Part shown: piece by piece, positions 1 to 10,446 of the stretch
How positions within the stretch are numbered: position 1 is the first letter of the stretch
How the letters are laid out: every line of letters starts with the position of its first letter
Source: Mactromeris polynyma
Taxonomy: Eukaryota; Mollusca; Bivalvia; Venerida; Mactridae
DNA: 64,000 nucleotides
NCBI GenBank assembly: GCA_032209605.1
Contig: JASFXZ010000018.1
Span: 4,901,904-4,965,903 of the forward strand
Direction of reading: 5' to 3'
Notes under the pieces: generated by a model
Told to the model about the DNA's origin: nothing
Database searches by the model: none
The model's input: only the letters and a program-made list of their open reading frames with translations
Position numbers and translations under genes: made by a program

Positions 1-62
1 ACTTTCTATCTGTGCTACAATTGTTCTGGAACTTTCTATCTGTGCTACACGTGTTCTGGAAC
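1..62. repeat. 30-bp tandem repeat clipped by the window edge
   Basis: Two adjacent 30-bp units begin ACTTTCTATCTGTGCTACA and end GTTCTGGA; the second differs from the first in two bases. The array probably continues to the left of the window. Its unit is unrelated to the 21-bp array that follows. Confidence 0.7.
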
Positions 63-332
63 GCACATTACCTAAATAAAATATAATTCAATAACCCCGT
101 ATGTAATATTTCCCTACAGGGGTGTAAAACTTAAAGTTGTTTCTCTCAAAAAGACATAATCGAAATATCTGGAAATAATGGGACGATCTATATACATGTA
201 TCCGTATGATGGACTCGGTCTGCTTATATTTATTTCTTCATCATCCATTAAAGTATTCTTTGGTTCGGGTTTTACGCTGTTTCTCAAGATTATTTCAGTT
301 TTATACGGGGGTCAGTTGATCTAACCAGTGCT
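63..332. other. no recognisable feature
   Basis: A+T-rich sequence with no ORF of note and no repeat that I recognise. Confidence 0.5.
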
Positions 333-1310
333 CCAGGGTTACACACCAGTACTCCAGGGTTACACACAAGTACTCCAGGGTTACACACCAGTACTCAAGG
401 GTATCAGACCAGTACTCCAGGGTTACACACCAGTACTCCAGGGTTACAGACCAGTACTCCATGGTTACACACCAGTACTCCAGGGTTACAGACCAGTACT
501 CCAGGGTTACAGACCAGTATTCCAGGGTTACACACCAGTACTCCAAGGTTACAGACCAGTACTCCAGGGTTACACACCAGTACTCCAGGGTTACAGACCA
601 GTACTCCAGGGTAACAGACCAGTACTCCAGGGTTACACACCAGTACTCCAGGGTTACACACCGGTACTCCAGGGTTACACAACAGTACTCCAGGGTCACA
701 CACCAGTACTCCAGGGTCACACACCAGTACTCCAGGGTTACACACCAGTACTAACCTACATCAGGGTTACACACCAGTACTAACCTACTCCAGGGTTACA
801 CAACAGTACTCCAGGGTTACACACCAGTACTCCAGGGTTACACACCAGTACTAACCTACTCCAGGGTTACACACCAGTACTCCAGGGTTACACACCAGTA
901 CTAACCTACTCCAGGGTTACACACCAGTACTAACCTACTCCAGGGTTACACACCAGTACTCCAGGGTTACATACCAGTACTCCAGGGTTACACACCAGTA
1001 CTCCAGGGTTACACACCAGTACTCCAGGGTTACACACCAGTACTAACCTACTCCAGGGTTACACACCAGTACTCCAGGGTTACATACCAGTACTAACCTA
1101 CTCCAGGGTTACACACCAGTACTAACCTACTCCAGGGTTACACACCAGTACTCCAGGGTTACATACCAGTACTCCAGGATTACACACCAGTACTCCAGGG
1201 TTACACACCAGTACTCCAGGGTTACACACCAGCACTAACCTACTCCAGGGTTACACACCAGTACTCCAGGGTTATACACCAGTACTAACCTACTCCAGGG
1301 TTACACACCA
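333..1310. repeat. 21-bp satellite array (with 29-bp variant units)
   Basis: The basic unit is CCAGTACTCCAGGGTTACACA (21 bp). From about 750 on, a longer unit with an extra CTAACCTA (29 bp) alternates with it. Because 21 is a multiple of 3, several frames stay open and make spurious 97-151 codon ORFs on both strands with periodic products such as VTLEYWC; I do not treat these as genes. The same satellite recurs at 4528-4705 and as a fragment at 9817-9845, each time bordering a transposon end. Confidence 0.95.
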
Positions 1311-1732
1311 GGGTACCGTTTTACTAACATACTTACGCTTGCGTAAATCAAAGATTTTCGTAAGTTTTTGCGTACGTACAACATTTGTACGTAAATGCGT
1401 TTCACTAATATTTGCGTACGTAGGTATTTGCGTAAGTTAGAGCGTAAAGTTACGTTAGAAATTACCGACCGTAAATCTCTACGTTTTGCGTAAAAATGAC
1501 CGACCTTATGAACGCTCGAAGAGCTCGACATTTCAGAGAAATACCTGACATGTTAGACGGATCGTGAACTTATATAAAAGTACAGATTATCACGATATCT
1601 GATTGGCGTAGTTTATGATTTGATCGTTAATGATATTAAGCCTCGTACAGATAGGAGCCACCCTATCTCAGCGATGACGAAGGTACAGTTTACGTATTAC
1701 TAGCATCACATGTTTTTTACATGATAAGCTCT

Positions 1733-1900
1733 GTAGTGCCACATATAGTCCGTGCCGCATATAGTTCGCGCACGAACTACATGCGGCGAAGAACGCCGCA
1801 TTAAGTTCATGTGTTAACTATATGCGGCGAAGAGCACCGCATTAAGTTCACGTTAGCTTTATGCGGCGGACATGTGCATCGTCGCCGTATTAAGCTCACT
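1733..1900 (+). repeat. 'GTGCCGCATATAGT' dispersed repeat
   Basis: The block contains GTAGTGCCACATATAG, GTGCCGCATATAGTTCG and alternating short motifs ATGCGGCG / CGCCGCATTAAG that are inverted relative to each other and could form hairpins. Related copies are at 8353-8455 and, inverted, at 9180-9376. It is part of transposon copy 1. Confidence 0.6.
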
Positions 1901-2235
1901 TCTCTTAAAGGTGCTTTTGGAATGTGTATTTGAATAAGAAAACAATATCAATAAAGTTAATTTTGAAAAGGAGATAATCTTATGTATCAATGTTTCTAAA
2001 CCACAGTCAGTCGAATTAGTTATGACCCATTTATGTACAAATGCATTATAGTGGGCATATACGATGCTTTGTCAGCGCTTCGCCTTCTGCATATACGACC
2101 GACTTGTGGATTTTAAAGAAACCTCACAGAAATAATAAGTTTAAACACATTTGTAAACATCTCTATCAGTTGCGACAAAAGCATGTAAATTGCTAACGCA
2201 CATTGGTGTTACCTGTTAAGATAATAATGATGATT

Positions 2236-2305
2236 TATCACGAATCTCCGTCTAGCGCAGCCGGTATCGCACTAAAATTCCAGTCCGAGGGTCGCCGTGA
2301 AGATA
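2236..2305 (+). repeat. tRNA-like sequence (SINE head or pseudo-tRNA)
   Basis: It has an A-box-like TCTAGCGCAGCCGGTATCGC but only a decayed B box. The inverted counterpart at 8766-8850 keeps a better B box (GAGTTTGATCCCGGG on the minus strand). I regard it as a retroposed or degenerate tRNA-like piece, not a functional tRNA gene. Confidence 0.4.
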
Positions 2306-3089
2306 AACAAATATTTATTGTATTGTTAATAAACTTTCAATAATGGTGGATACATTACACAGATGAAAATCAAACAAATATTTTAATGTTAATATAAATC
2401 ATTATACAAATCTGCGGTACGTTGGCAATGTGGAAAGTATATATGAAAATGTTTTACTCGGTTTAACTATTAGCGTGCACCACAGTATATGCCCTATCTT
2501 GCGTATTTAATTTTGTAATTTTAAGTGGAAATGGAAATACAAAAAATGGACGTATTTGTAATTATTTTATGCAAATTTATTTTATGCACGATAATGGCGA
2601 GACGTCTTTACTGTTCCCGTATTTTGACTGAAACATGCTAGACAAATCCAATTTTGTTTATTGCCAAAACAAGTGTATATAGTATTACATATACAGTATA
2701 TTTAACATGTCAACGCATTATCAGAAGAATCTGTCCTTGTGGACTAACACGTAACAAATGCGAACGTGCCCGATTGATTGGTTAAATGCATGAACAAACA
2801 ACAACATTCGAATGTCCGGGTCCATTGAGCTTTTTATTTTCTAGCGAAAGCGCGAGACGTATACTACATTCATATCAAGAAATAACATCGTGACAGCTCA
2901 AGTCTCTTATCGTAAATCAGAAAATGGTGTCTTCCAAAAACCATTACTTTTATCAATCACGATTCAATTTAAACAGCTTTAAACTTTTTTTTTTTCAAAA
3001 CTCAACCACATTTTGTCTAGGAAAAAGCGAAAAACTGCGAATAGATTATAATTATACTTTAAAAACAGAATAGTTTAGACATGTTATTG

Positions 3090-3325
3090 ACTGTGAAGAG
3101 GCAGGGTAAACAAGAAATATCTTTAAAAAACAATTTGAAGGTTAAGATTGGTTGTGCGCTGGTTACTCCAGATCCAAAATAAATTTCGGTGAATTCACCG
3201 AAATTCAGTGGATTTCGGTAAGGTAACATACCCCTTATCGAAAGGTTAACCAATCCGCGTCAAGGTTACACACGTTGTGCGGTTGGAGAATAATTGCCTT
3301 AATGTTAAGGTTAATGTAAGATTGA
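3090..3325. repeat. dispersed repeat shared with CLCA intron 8
   Basis: The run GGTAAACAAGAAATATCTTTAA and the later stretch 'ccaatccgcgtcaaggttac ... attgccttaatg ... gtaagattgattgat' resemble 46,660-46,690 and 47,270-47,365. The first piece also resembles 59,660-59,700. Boundaries are uncertain. Confidence 0.4.
3182..3205. other. perfect 24-bp palindrome
   Basis: A perfect inverted repeat with no spacer is centred on GAATTC between 3193 and 3194 (core TTTCGGTGAATTCACCGAAA). It lies in the non-coding interior of transposon copy 1. A second partial TTTCGGT follows a few bases downstream. Confidence 0.8.
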
Positions 3326-3744
3326 TTGATTTATACAACACTGATATGCAAATAGCAAAACCATCTTAGTACGGCTGCGTCGAAAAAAGGCAAATGAATG
3401 TGTTTAACTGGTCGACATTCGCTACGCACATGTTTCCCTAATAATGCACATTTATGGTATTTCGGTCGATCTGGTATGGGTATTCCTCCGAACACCATAA
3501 AGGGACTTTTCGAAGTCGAAGTGGGAAACGGTATCAATTTTTATCCGTTTTAAATGATTATAGAAAGAATGCATCGGACGAAAATGGTGCATAATTCAAT
3601 ATTATGCTGGCTAAACACAGCGGGGTGGCTAATTAAGTCGCGAATGATAATGATCACGAGACGTTAAAGTGGCGTATATATAATCGGTTATAGCATGTAG
3701 CCAATATCGATCAGATCTGGAGAATCTTGCGATGAGCCAGAAAG

Positions 3745-3833
3745 TTGGACATGGCTCAGATGGTAGCGGCTCCGCACCTTACAATGCAATTAAGCTTTTT
3801 AGTTTTGGGTCTGAGTTCGAGACCATTGGGAGG
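3745..3833 (+). repeat. tRNA-like sequence
   Basis: A-box-like TGGCTCAGATGGTAGCGGC and B-box-like GAGTTCGAGACC are spaced as in a tRNA or tRNA-derived SINE head. An inverted copy is at 7976-8059. The anticodon arm is not convincing, so it is not called a tRNA gene. Confidence 0.5.
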
Positions 3834-4264
3834 TAGTTGTTTTCTTTTCATTACAATATTATATATTTCGTTGGTCATCTACAGTTTTACTTACACGTCT
3901 TATACTAATTAATGTTCGCTCGAATATCATTAATAAACATTGTGTAACATGTGTATTTATAAGCTTTTCACTAAGAGCACGAAACCATCGTGCTGTAGAT
4001 TTACATGTACATTTATCGCTACACACTCACAGTATATGGAACAAAGTTGATATGGCTACTTGAACGTAAGGGGTTCAAATGAACATTTTAGCGACGACGC
4101 TATAGCCATCATTAAACAAGTTTGATTTAACTACAAAACAATTAGACGATAACAAAAAAAACACACACACAAAAAACCAGACAGAAACGATAAACAACAA
4201 GTAATTGACAAGCACTGAGTAAGGGATAAAAATTAATAGTGTCCATAAAAATAGGAGACTGGAA

Positions 4265-4345
4265 TGTGTCTCGAACTCACATACTATATATTGGTCGAAG
4301 TTACTAGACGGAAGCGCTACCAATTGAGCTATTGCTACTGTCTAC
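4265..4345 (-). repeat. tRNA-like sequence, near the right end of copy 1
   Basis: On the minus strand it reads GTAGCAATAGCTCAATTGG then a region ending GAGTTCGAGACAC (A and B box like). Its mirror copy is at 4880-4965 on the plus strand. Confidence 0.5.
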
Positions 4346-4527
4346 TTTGAGCGATATTTCATCAAAATTTATATCTCCGATTGAAGAGTTACGAACACAT
4401 TTCACGTAAGTGGAAAACAACTTACACAGTTTTAGTAAAACGGACTTAAGTTTTGCGTAAGGTTTGCGTAAATTGATAATTTACGCAAAAACTTACGCAA
4501 AACTTAAGAATGTTAGTAAAACAGTAC

Positions 4528-4705
4528 CCAGTACTCCAGGGTTACACACCAGTAATCCAGGGTTACACACCAGTACTAACCTACTCCAGGGTTACACAAC
4601 AGTACTCCAGGGTTACACACCAGTACTCCAGGGTTACACACCAGTACTAACCTACTCCAGGGTTACACACCAGTACTAACCTACTCTAGGGTTACACACC
4701 AGGGT
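4528..4705. repeat. 21/29-bp satellite between the two inverted transposons
   Basis: Same CCAGTACTCCAGGGTTACACA unit as 333-1310, about seven units, sandwiched exactly between the right end of copy 1 and the left end of copy 2. This shows that both elements inserted into one satellite array, or that one unit of satellite plus element was inverted and duplicated. Confidence 0.9.
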
Positions 4706-4879
4706 ACTGTTTTACTAACATTCTTACGTTTTGCGTAAGTTTTTGCGTAAATTATCAATTTACGCAAACCTTACGCAAAATTTAAGTCCGTTTTACTAAA
4801 ACTGCGTAAGTGTTTTACACTTACGTGAAATGTGTTCGTAACTCTTCAATCAGAGGTATAAATTTTGATGAAATATCGC

Positions 4880-4965
4880 TCAAAGTAGACAGTAGCAGTA
4901 GCTCAATTGGTAGCGCGTTCTATTTAGTAACTTCGACCAATAAATAGGGTGTGAGTTCGAGACAC
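4880..4965 (+). repeat. tRNA-like sequence
   Basis: A-box-like TAGCTCAATTGGTAGCGCG and B-box-like GAGTTCGAGACAC, spaced about 45 bases. Mirror copy of 4265-4345. Confidence 0.5.
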
Positions 4966-5262
4966 ATTTCAGTCTCCTATTTTTATGGACAATATTGGGC
5001 CCGTTTTATCAATATTCGTACGAACTAGCGTTCGTAAGATTCGAAATGTTCGTAAGAATTTTCTTACGAAAATACTTACGACCGTTTTATCAAAGCATTC
5101 TTACGAAAATACTTACGACCGTTTTATAAACGCGTTCGTACGTATGACAACGATTTTACGAATAAGAATATTCGTACGCAAACGCTCTTCAATTGGAGGT
5201 AGAAAACAACGTAGTTCGCGCCATCTGTCATCTGTTGTCATACACGTTTGCATAGAATTATC

Positions 5263-5402
5263 ATGACTGACGCAGCGGAAACAAAAACAAACTGCAGACA
5301 AACAAACTGGTCGGAGGAGGAGAAGCAGGCGTTAGTGGAATGTTGTTATGAAAAGCAGCTGTCTGAAATGAATGGCATGTTTTGGGTGGCTGTAACTGCA
5401 CA
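5263..5402 (+). pseudogene. Myb/SANT-like protein, first exon (transposon-encoded)
   Basis: An ATG opens a 46-codon frame containing TNWSEEEKQALVECCYEKQ, which looks like the first helix of a Myb/SANT-like DNA-binding domain, with conserved W, acidic run and leucine. It ends in a strong splice donor (CA/GTAAGT). In Harbinger-type elements this protein helps the nuclease bind DNA and enter the nucleus; that role is inferred from the family. The rest of the domain was not found in the following 500 bases, so the gene is probably broken. Confidence 0.55.
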
Positions 5403-5756
5403 GTAAGTAGTTTTAATTTGTTAAATTATTCATATAGCCAAAGACCTAAATACCGTGTTTAGGTCTTTGATATAGCAGACGTTTATCATTTACAAGTAAG
5501 ACAGACTACCCGCCTATTAATGGACTTGTAGATACACAGATTTGCGCTAAGGTAAACGAATGCCTGACCACTGCGAGTCATAGGTCACAGTTATATTACT
5601 GAATCCAGAGCTACTGGTCCCAAGGGGATCGTCGTGATGATTGCTTCTACTTTGCAATATGTAAATCTATATACAATTGTTATGACGGTTATGCCAGTAA
5701 ATAATCACAAATGAACTTTTATTAAGCCTAAAGTAGATCAATATGAATGTGGTGTT

Positions 5757-5818
5757 CGAACCCTCGACCCCAGAAATTCTACTATAGCACTCTACCAAAT
5801 GAACTAACTGGGCGTCTG
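5757..5818 (-). repeat. tRNA-like sequence
   Basis: On the minus strand it reads GCCCAGTTAGTTCATTTGG followed by GTAGAGTGC and, 25 bases on, GAGGGTTCGAACACC, a good A box and B box. It lies inside the Harbinger-like element, between the Myb exon and the coiled-coil remnant. It is probably a SINE head. Confidence 0.5.
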
Positions 5819-6151
5819 ATTAACGTTTTTTCATTTGTAAAATAAATGCATACTTCTTATACATTTCAGCCGCTACATGTTCCAACACCAACAATGCACA
5901 GGCGGGCAAAAGGAAGCGTAAATGTATGTTGGGTTTACTGCTGTCCTATAATAATTTTTTAATTAATTTTTAGTAATTATCCACAATTTTCAGTCCATTT
6001 AGGTAAATAAAAGGTTCATATTGGTATAAGTATTAAAAAACTAGAACAAAATTTGTTGACAGAACAAAGTTATATTTGTAGCTTTATCTGCATATTTGTC
6101 TCACAATAAATTTCCTGTATTTCAGGTGACTGTCTATCAGAACTGATATAA

Positions 6152-6325
6152 TTGAAAAAAGAGAAATTGTCTCTTTTCAGAGAATTGGTTCAACTTAAAA
6201 GGGAATCTGTTGAATTTAAACAACTGAAATTTGCCACATTGAACCCCTTCAGTTCTAAACGATTTATTTATTATTGTTATATATATGTTGTTCTTGTTAT
6301 TTTCTTATTGTTTATGCAGCAATAA
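6152..6325 (+). pseudogene. coiled-coil remnant of the Myb-like protein
   Basis: One frame reads KEKLSLFRELVQLKRES, then EFKQLKFATLNP, and runs to a stop at 6323-6325. It has the charged heptad character seen at the C-termini of Myb-like Harbinger proteins. An in-frame stop lies just before 6152, and no clean splice acceptor restores the frame. Assignment is by context. Confidence 0.35.
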
Positions 6326-6599
6326 ATTCAAATGTGTATTTGAGTTGTGGTGTTTGTACATTTTAAAAAACAACAACACTGATGATAATATAAACAAAAG
6401 CAAAGTAAAATAATGTATGTGCTTTGAAGTAAGGACATAAATACAATTCAACACTAATTTATGGTTAACATTTGTGTATCTTAGACTGCAAATAGAATGC
6501 ACTGAAACAAATAACTATTCGTGAATGTTTAATGTCTGCCAATGAATAAGACACTATAATGACATGCATACACCACTCTTATGCAAACATCTATAAAAC

Positions 6600-7230
6600 A
6601 AGAGACCAATGAGGGCATGTTCTCTACTGGCTGACTGAATTCGTTCACTTTTTGTCTTTAAGTTATAAGAAGGCAATTATGGAGGCTATATTGATTACAG
6701 AAATATTGCCAAATTCAAGGGCCATAATGCAGTCATGATTGCACGTATCTGTCTTTTCAAAAAGAACCAAGATCTCATGGATATCAAACGACTGTCCAAG
6801 TTTGGTGAAGATCAAATAAAGAATAGAAGCTATTCACAAGCTCATGCATGGCAATTTTGTCATTTTCAAGATACCATAATCTAGTCAAGCACAAGTGGAT
6901 CTGGCTGATTTTCGAAAGGAACCGAGCTTTTATGGATATCTACCTACTGTATAAGTTTGGTAAACATCGGATAATATAGAAGGTGCTATTCTGTTCACAA
7001 GCTGTATTATAGAAAAATTGACAATTTTAAGGGCCATAATCCAGTCATGCATGGGCAGTTCTGGCTAGATATCGAAAGGAACAGAGCTCTTATGGATATC
7101 TAACTACTGTATAAATTTGATTGAAATACAATCAAACTAACGTCTTTATCATGTTCACAAGTAATTGTATACGGACGTACGGACGGGCGTACGGACGACA
7201 GACACCGCGCCATCGCATAAGCTCTTCTGT
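6600..7230. repeat. interspersed repeat with three internal ~155-bp subunits
   Basis: Three diverged copies of a unit with 'gggccataat(g/c)cagtcatg', 'gaa(a/c)gaacc(g/a)agct', 'atggatatc' and 'aagtttggt' begin near 6715, 6870 and 7025. The block ends in a run of GGACGTACGGACGGGCG followed by 'gacagacaccgcgccatcgcataagctc'. This layout is characteristic of a very common molluscan repeat, from my general knowledge. Confidence 0.6.
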
Positions 7231-7975
7231 TCTTTTGTCAGTAAGGCTAAAATTATTGAAATTGTTAATTGCATGACACTTAAATAAAGAAATATAGAAT
7301 GGTTCTCTTTAGCATCTGACCAAATTTGTCTCTTAGCCTATATTTACGAATGTTACGCATGCCTATGACCATTCGTAGCATTTTGGCTTAAACTTACGAA
7401 TTTGTAGCGTCTGCATGCGTAAGAAAATATTGATAAAACGCTCTTGCGATAGTAAGAACGTCGTAAGAAAATCTTACGAATTCGTAGCGTCTGCATGCGT
7501 ACGAAAATATTGATAAAACGCTCTTGCGATCGTAAGAATGTCGTAAGTAAATCTTACGAAAATTTCGTGCGTAAGAACGTTGATAAAACGGGCCCAATAT
7601 GATTTTTTATCCCTTACTCAGTGCTTGTCAATTACTCGTAGTTTGTCTTTTCTGTCTGTTTTTTTTTTTGTTATCGTCTAATTGTTTTGTCGTTAAATCA
7701 AACTTGTTTAATGATGGCTATAGCGCCGTGGCTAAAATGTTCAATTGAACCCCTTACGTTCAAGTAGCCATATCAACTTTGTTCCATATACATGTAATGT
7801 GTAGCGAAAAATGTACATGTAAATCTACTTAGTGAATAACTTAGTGAATACACATGTTACACAATGTTTTTAATTAATGATATTCGAGCGAACATTAATT
7901 AGTATAAGACGTATAAGTACAACTGTAGATGACCAACGAAATATAAAATATTGTAATGAAAAGAAAACAACTACC

Positions 7976-8059
7976 CCCCGATGGTCTCGAACTCAGACCC
8001 AAAACTAAAAATTGCATTGTAAGGCGCGGACCAGCTACAATCTGAGCTATCACGGCTGT
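7976..8059 (-). repeat. tRNA-like sequence
   Basis: Inverted copy of 3745-3833; the minus strand keeps a B-box-like GAGTTCGAGACCATCGG. Confidence 0.5.
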
Positions 8060-8352
8060 TAGTTTAATGAAATCAATATCACAATAAATAGGGTTGCTTG
8101 TTATTTGATTTACCTATTTTGATCAATGAAGGTGGTCAAACCATGTAAACATTCCAACCCTGTCCAGATTAGTTCACATGTTACCTTCAAATGGTTGATT
8201 CACAGTTGTGACAAACATAAATTAGTCTGACATCCTGATAAATGTAACGAATATTTTCAGACTCATCGTCTGTTTTCATATTCTCAGGAAGTACTCATCG
8301 AGTTGTATTTAATGCATCGTGGGATTGAGTTGTGACGTAATAATACAAGGGA

Positions 8353-8455
8353 GCTTTGTAGTGCCACATATAGGCCGTGCCGCATATAGTTCGCATACGA
8401 GGCGAACTATATACGGCAAAAAGGCATGGTCATGTCGCATATAGCTGTTTTATGT
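8353..8455 (+). repeat. second 'GTGCCGCATATAGT' repeat in copy 2
   Basis: GTAGTGCCACATATAGGCCGT and GTGCCGCATATAGTTCGC match 1733-1780. It is in the same orientation as that copy, although the surrounding element is inverted, so it is an extra, independent fragment. Confidence 0.6.
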
Positions 8456-8765
8456 CTTGTCCTAATGAAAGTCATCATCATCATCATCATCATCATCTGT
8501 TCTAATTTAAAGAATACATGTTCCTCAAACTGCCATATACACATTAAAAAAGAAAATAACTGTGTGTCACCTGAAATATATTCCCCACATCAGACAGTGG
8601 ACAAATCTTTAGGACCAGTTTGGGGTATGTTTAATAAAATAACAGAATAAAATATGCTAAAATGGAATAAACAATTTGGTTTTATGTTGCTTGATTAAAA
8701 TTCTACTAAAAGTTCCGAGCAGATAAAAGTGAGCAACCATTAACATATTATTTGATCACATCGCC

Positions 8766-8850
8766 ACAGCCGTAGACGGTCGGACCCGGGATCAAACTCG
8801 CGATCTTCGGACTGGAATTTTACTGCGATACCGGCTGCGCTAGACGGGGA
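8766..8850 (-). repeat. tRNA-like sequence, best preserved in this element
   Basis: On the minus strand: CCCCGTCTAGCGCAGCCGG, TATCGC, then GAGTTTGATCCCGGGTCC, with plausible A and B boxes. A CCA triplet lies where an anticodon loop could be, but the arms do not pair well by eye. Mirror of 2236-2305. Confidence 0.45.
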
Positions 8851-9179
8851 TTCGTGATAAATCATCATTATTATCTTAACAGATAACACCAATGTGCATT
8901 AGCAATTTACATGCTTTTGTCGCAACTGATAGAAATGTTTACAAATGTGTTTAAACTTATTATTTCTGTGAGGTTTCTTTAAAATCCACAAGTTGTCATA
9001 TATGCAGAAGGCGAAGCGCTGACAAAACATCGTATATGCCCACTATAATGCATTTGTATATCAATGGGTCATAACTAATTCGACTGACTGTGGTTTAGAA
9101 ACATTGATACATAAGTCAGTTTATCTCCTTTTCAAAATTAACTTTTTTTATATTGTTTCCTTATTCAAATACACATTTC

Positions 9180-9376
9180 AAAAACACTTTTAAGAGAAGT
9201 GAGCTTAATGCGGCGACGAGGCACATGTCCGCCGCATAAAGCTAACGTGAACTTAATGCGGCGCTCTTCGCCGCATATAGTCACGCATGAACTTAATGCG
9301 GCGTTCTTCACCGCATGTAGTTCGTGCGCGAACTATATGCGGCACGGACTATATGCGGCACGGACTATATGTGGCA
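9180..9376 (-). repeat. inverted 'GTGCCGCATATAGT' repeat
   Basis: Mirror copy of 1733-1900, with four alternations of TTAATGCGGCG and CCGCATATAG or CCGCATGTAG. A 65-codon ORF across it is incidental. Confidence 0.6.
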
Positions 9377-9952
9377 CTACTGAGCTTATCGTGTAAAAAA
9401 CATGTGATGCTAGTAATACGTAAACTGTACAATTTAGCGTTACTTACCTTCGTCATCGCTGAGATAGGGTGGCTCCTATCTGTACGAGGCTTAATATCAT
9501 TAACTATCAAATCATAAACTACGCCAATCAGATATCGTGATAATCTGTACTTTTCTATAAGTTCACGAACTGTCTAACATGTCAGGTATTTCTCTGAAAT
9601 GTCGAGCTCTTCGAGCGTTCATACGGTCGGCCATTTTTACGCAAAACGTAGAGATTTACGGTCGGTAATTTCAAACGTAACTTTACGCTCTAACTTACGC
9701 AAATACCTACGTACGCAAATATTAGTGAAACGCATTTACGTAGAAATTTTGTACGTACTCAAAAACTTACGAAAATATTTGATTTACGCAAGCGTAAGTA
9801 CGTTAGTAAAACGGTACCCAGTACTCCAGGGTTACACACCAGTAATAACCTTCTCATCCGCAAGCTACCGACAACTTCTCCACATATATCAGAGTTCGAA
9901 GGTGGAGGACAAATGACTTTGAATGTACATTGTATTATCTTCAGTCAAATGG

Positions 9953-10024
9953 TACGCCTCGCATGGGAATCGATCCCACGACCTCTAGATTAGCAGTGGA
10001 GCGCTCTACCGACCGAGCTTACGT
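9953..10024 (-). repeat. tRNA-like sequence outside the transposon
   Basis: The minus strand reads TAAGCTCGGTCGGTAGAGCGC, then about 25 bases on GGTCGTGGGATCGATTCCC, which are strong A and B box matches. The intervening arm could form CCACTGCTAATC. It could be a tRNA pseudogene or SINE head; I cannot fold a convincing cloverleaf by eye. Confidence 0.5.
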
Positions 10025-10446
10025 AATCAAGTCCTAACTACAAGTAACATTCGTGAGATATCACCTTATTCATTGACGCGATCAACTTATTGTGTTACCA
10101 AACAGTACAGAAGGCTGAACAAGTATGTTGTTTTCTGTAGGGTATACTCCCAATGCTTCCTCATGTATGTCATTCATTGTTCAATACATGTTACTAACTA
10201 ATTTCTAATTCAGAAAATAAATATTGAATGATAAGTGAATCATGTGTAATTATATTTATTACGCATATTGCAACCCTCTTGTATGTTAGTATTTCGTTAT
10301 CGAAAATTAATAATTGAATATACCTGATTTCAAGAATTACATTACAAAATTACTGTAAAATGTACTGCTTTATCTAATATATATCTAATATGTAAGAAAA
10401 TAATCAATTGTGGAATATATATTGTGCTTTGTTTATATTAAACTTC
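10025..10446. other. no recognisable feature
   Basis: Unique-looking A+T-rich sequence between the tRNA-like piece and the 56-bp array. Confidence 0.4.

Larger units (their letters stand above)
1312..4527 (+). mobile_element. DNA transposon copy 1, PIF/Harbinger-like ends
   Basis: The left end reads GGTACCGTTTTACTAAC and the right end is its inverted counterpart with one change (GTTAGTAAAACAGTACC). Both ends continue into different subterminal sequence rich in GCGTAAG / CTTACGC motifs. The element lies inside the 21-bp satellite: the left flank ends CAG and the right flank begins CAG, consistent with a 3-bp target duplication. The interior matches 4706-9828 in reverse orientation at many points: 1561-1690 with 9430-9560, 2220-2290 with 8790-8885, 3740-3960 with 7850-8060, 4010-4200 with 7620-7790, 4240-4527 with 4706-4995. 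No transposase was found, so it is non-autonomous. The PIF/Harbinger assignment rests on end style and 3-bp duplication only. Confidence 0.7.
4997..7592 (+). mobile_element. PIF/Harbinger-like DNA transposon, degenerate
   Basis: Inverted ends GGGCCCGTTTTATCAA / TTGATAAAACGGGCCC bound a 2.6-kb insertion. The matching place in copy 1 (near 4217-4240) is uninterrupted, so this is a nested insertion. Subterminal sequences are rich in TTACGAA / CGTAAG. It contains the start of a Myb/SANT-like protein (5263-5402) and a coiled-coil remnant (6152-6260). Elements of the PIF/Harbinger superfamily typically encode a Myb-like protein besides the DDE nuclease; no nuclease reading frame is visible here. 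A younger interspersed repeat occupies about 6600-7230. Confidence 0.65.
4706..9828 (-). mobile_element. DNA transposon copy 2, inverted, with nested insertion
   Basis: Ends are GGTACTGTTTTACTAAC at the left and GTTAGTAAAACGGTACC at the right; the right flank begins CAG and returns to satellite sequence. It is the inverted counterpart of 1312-4527. The left end matches copy 1's right end and the right end matches copy 1's left end, including unique sequence beyond the short inverted termini. It is longer than copy 1 because of the 2.6-kb insertion at 4997-7592; outside that, about 2.5 kb remains. The stretch 8060-8340 has no counterpart that I could find in copy 1. Confidence 0.7.

Noticed and set aside
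2236..10024. functional tRNA genes
   Set aside because: A and B box matches are present in several places, but arms do not pair well, copies come in decayed families, and several lie inside transposons; more likely SINE heads or pseudo-tRNAs.
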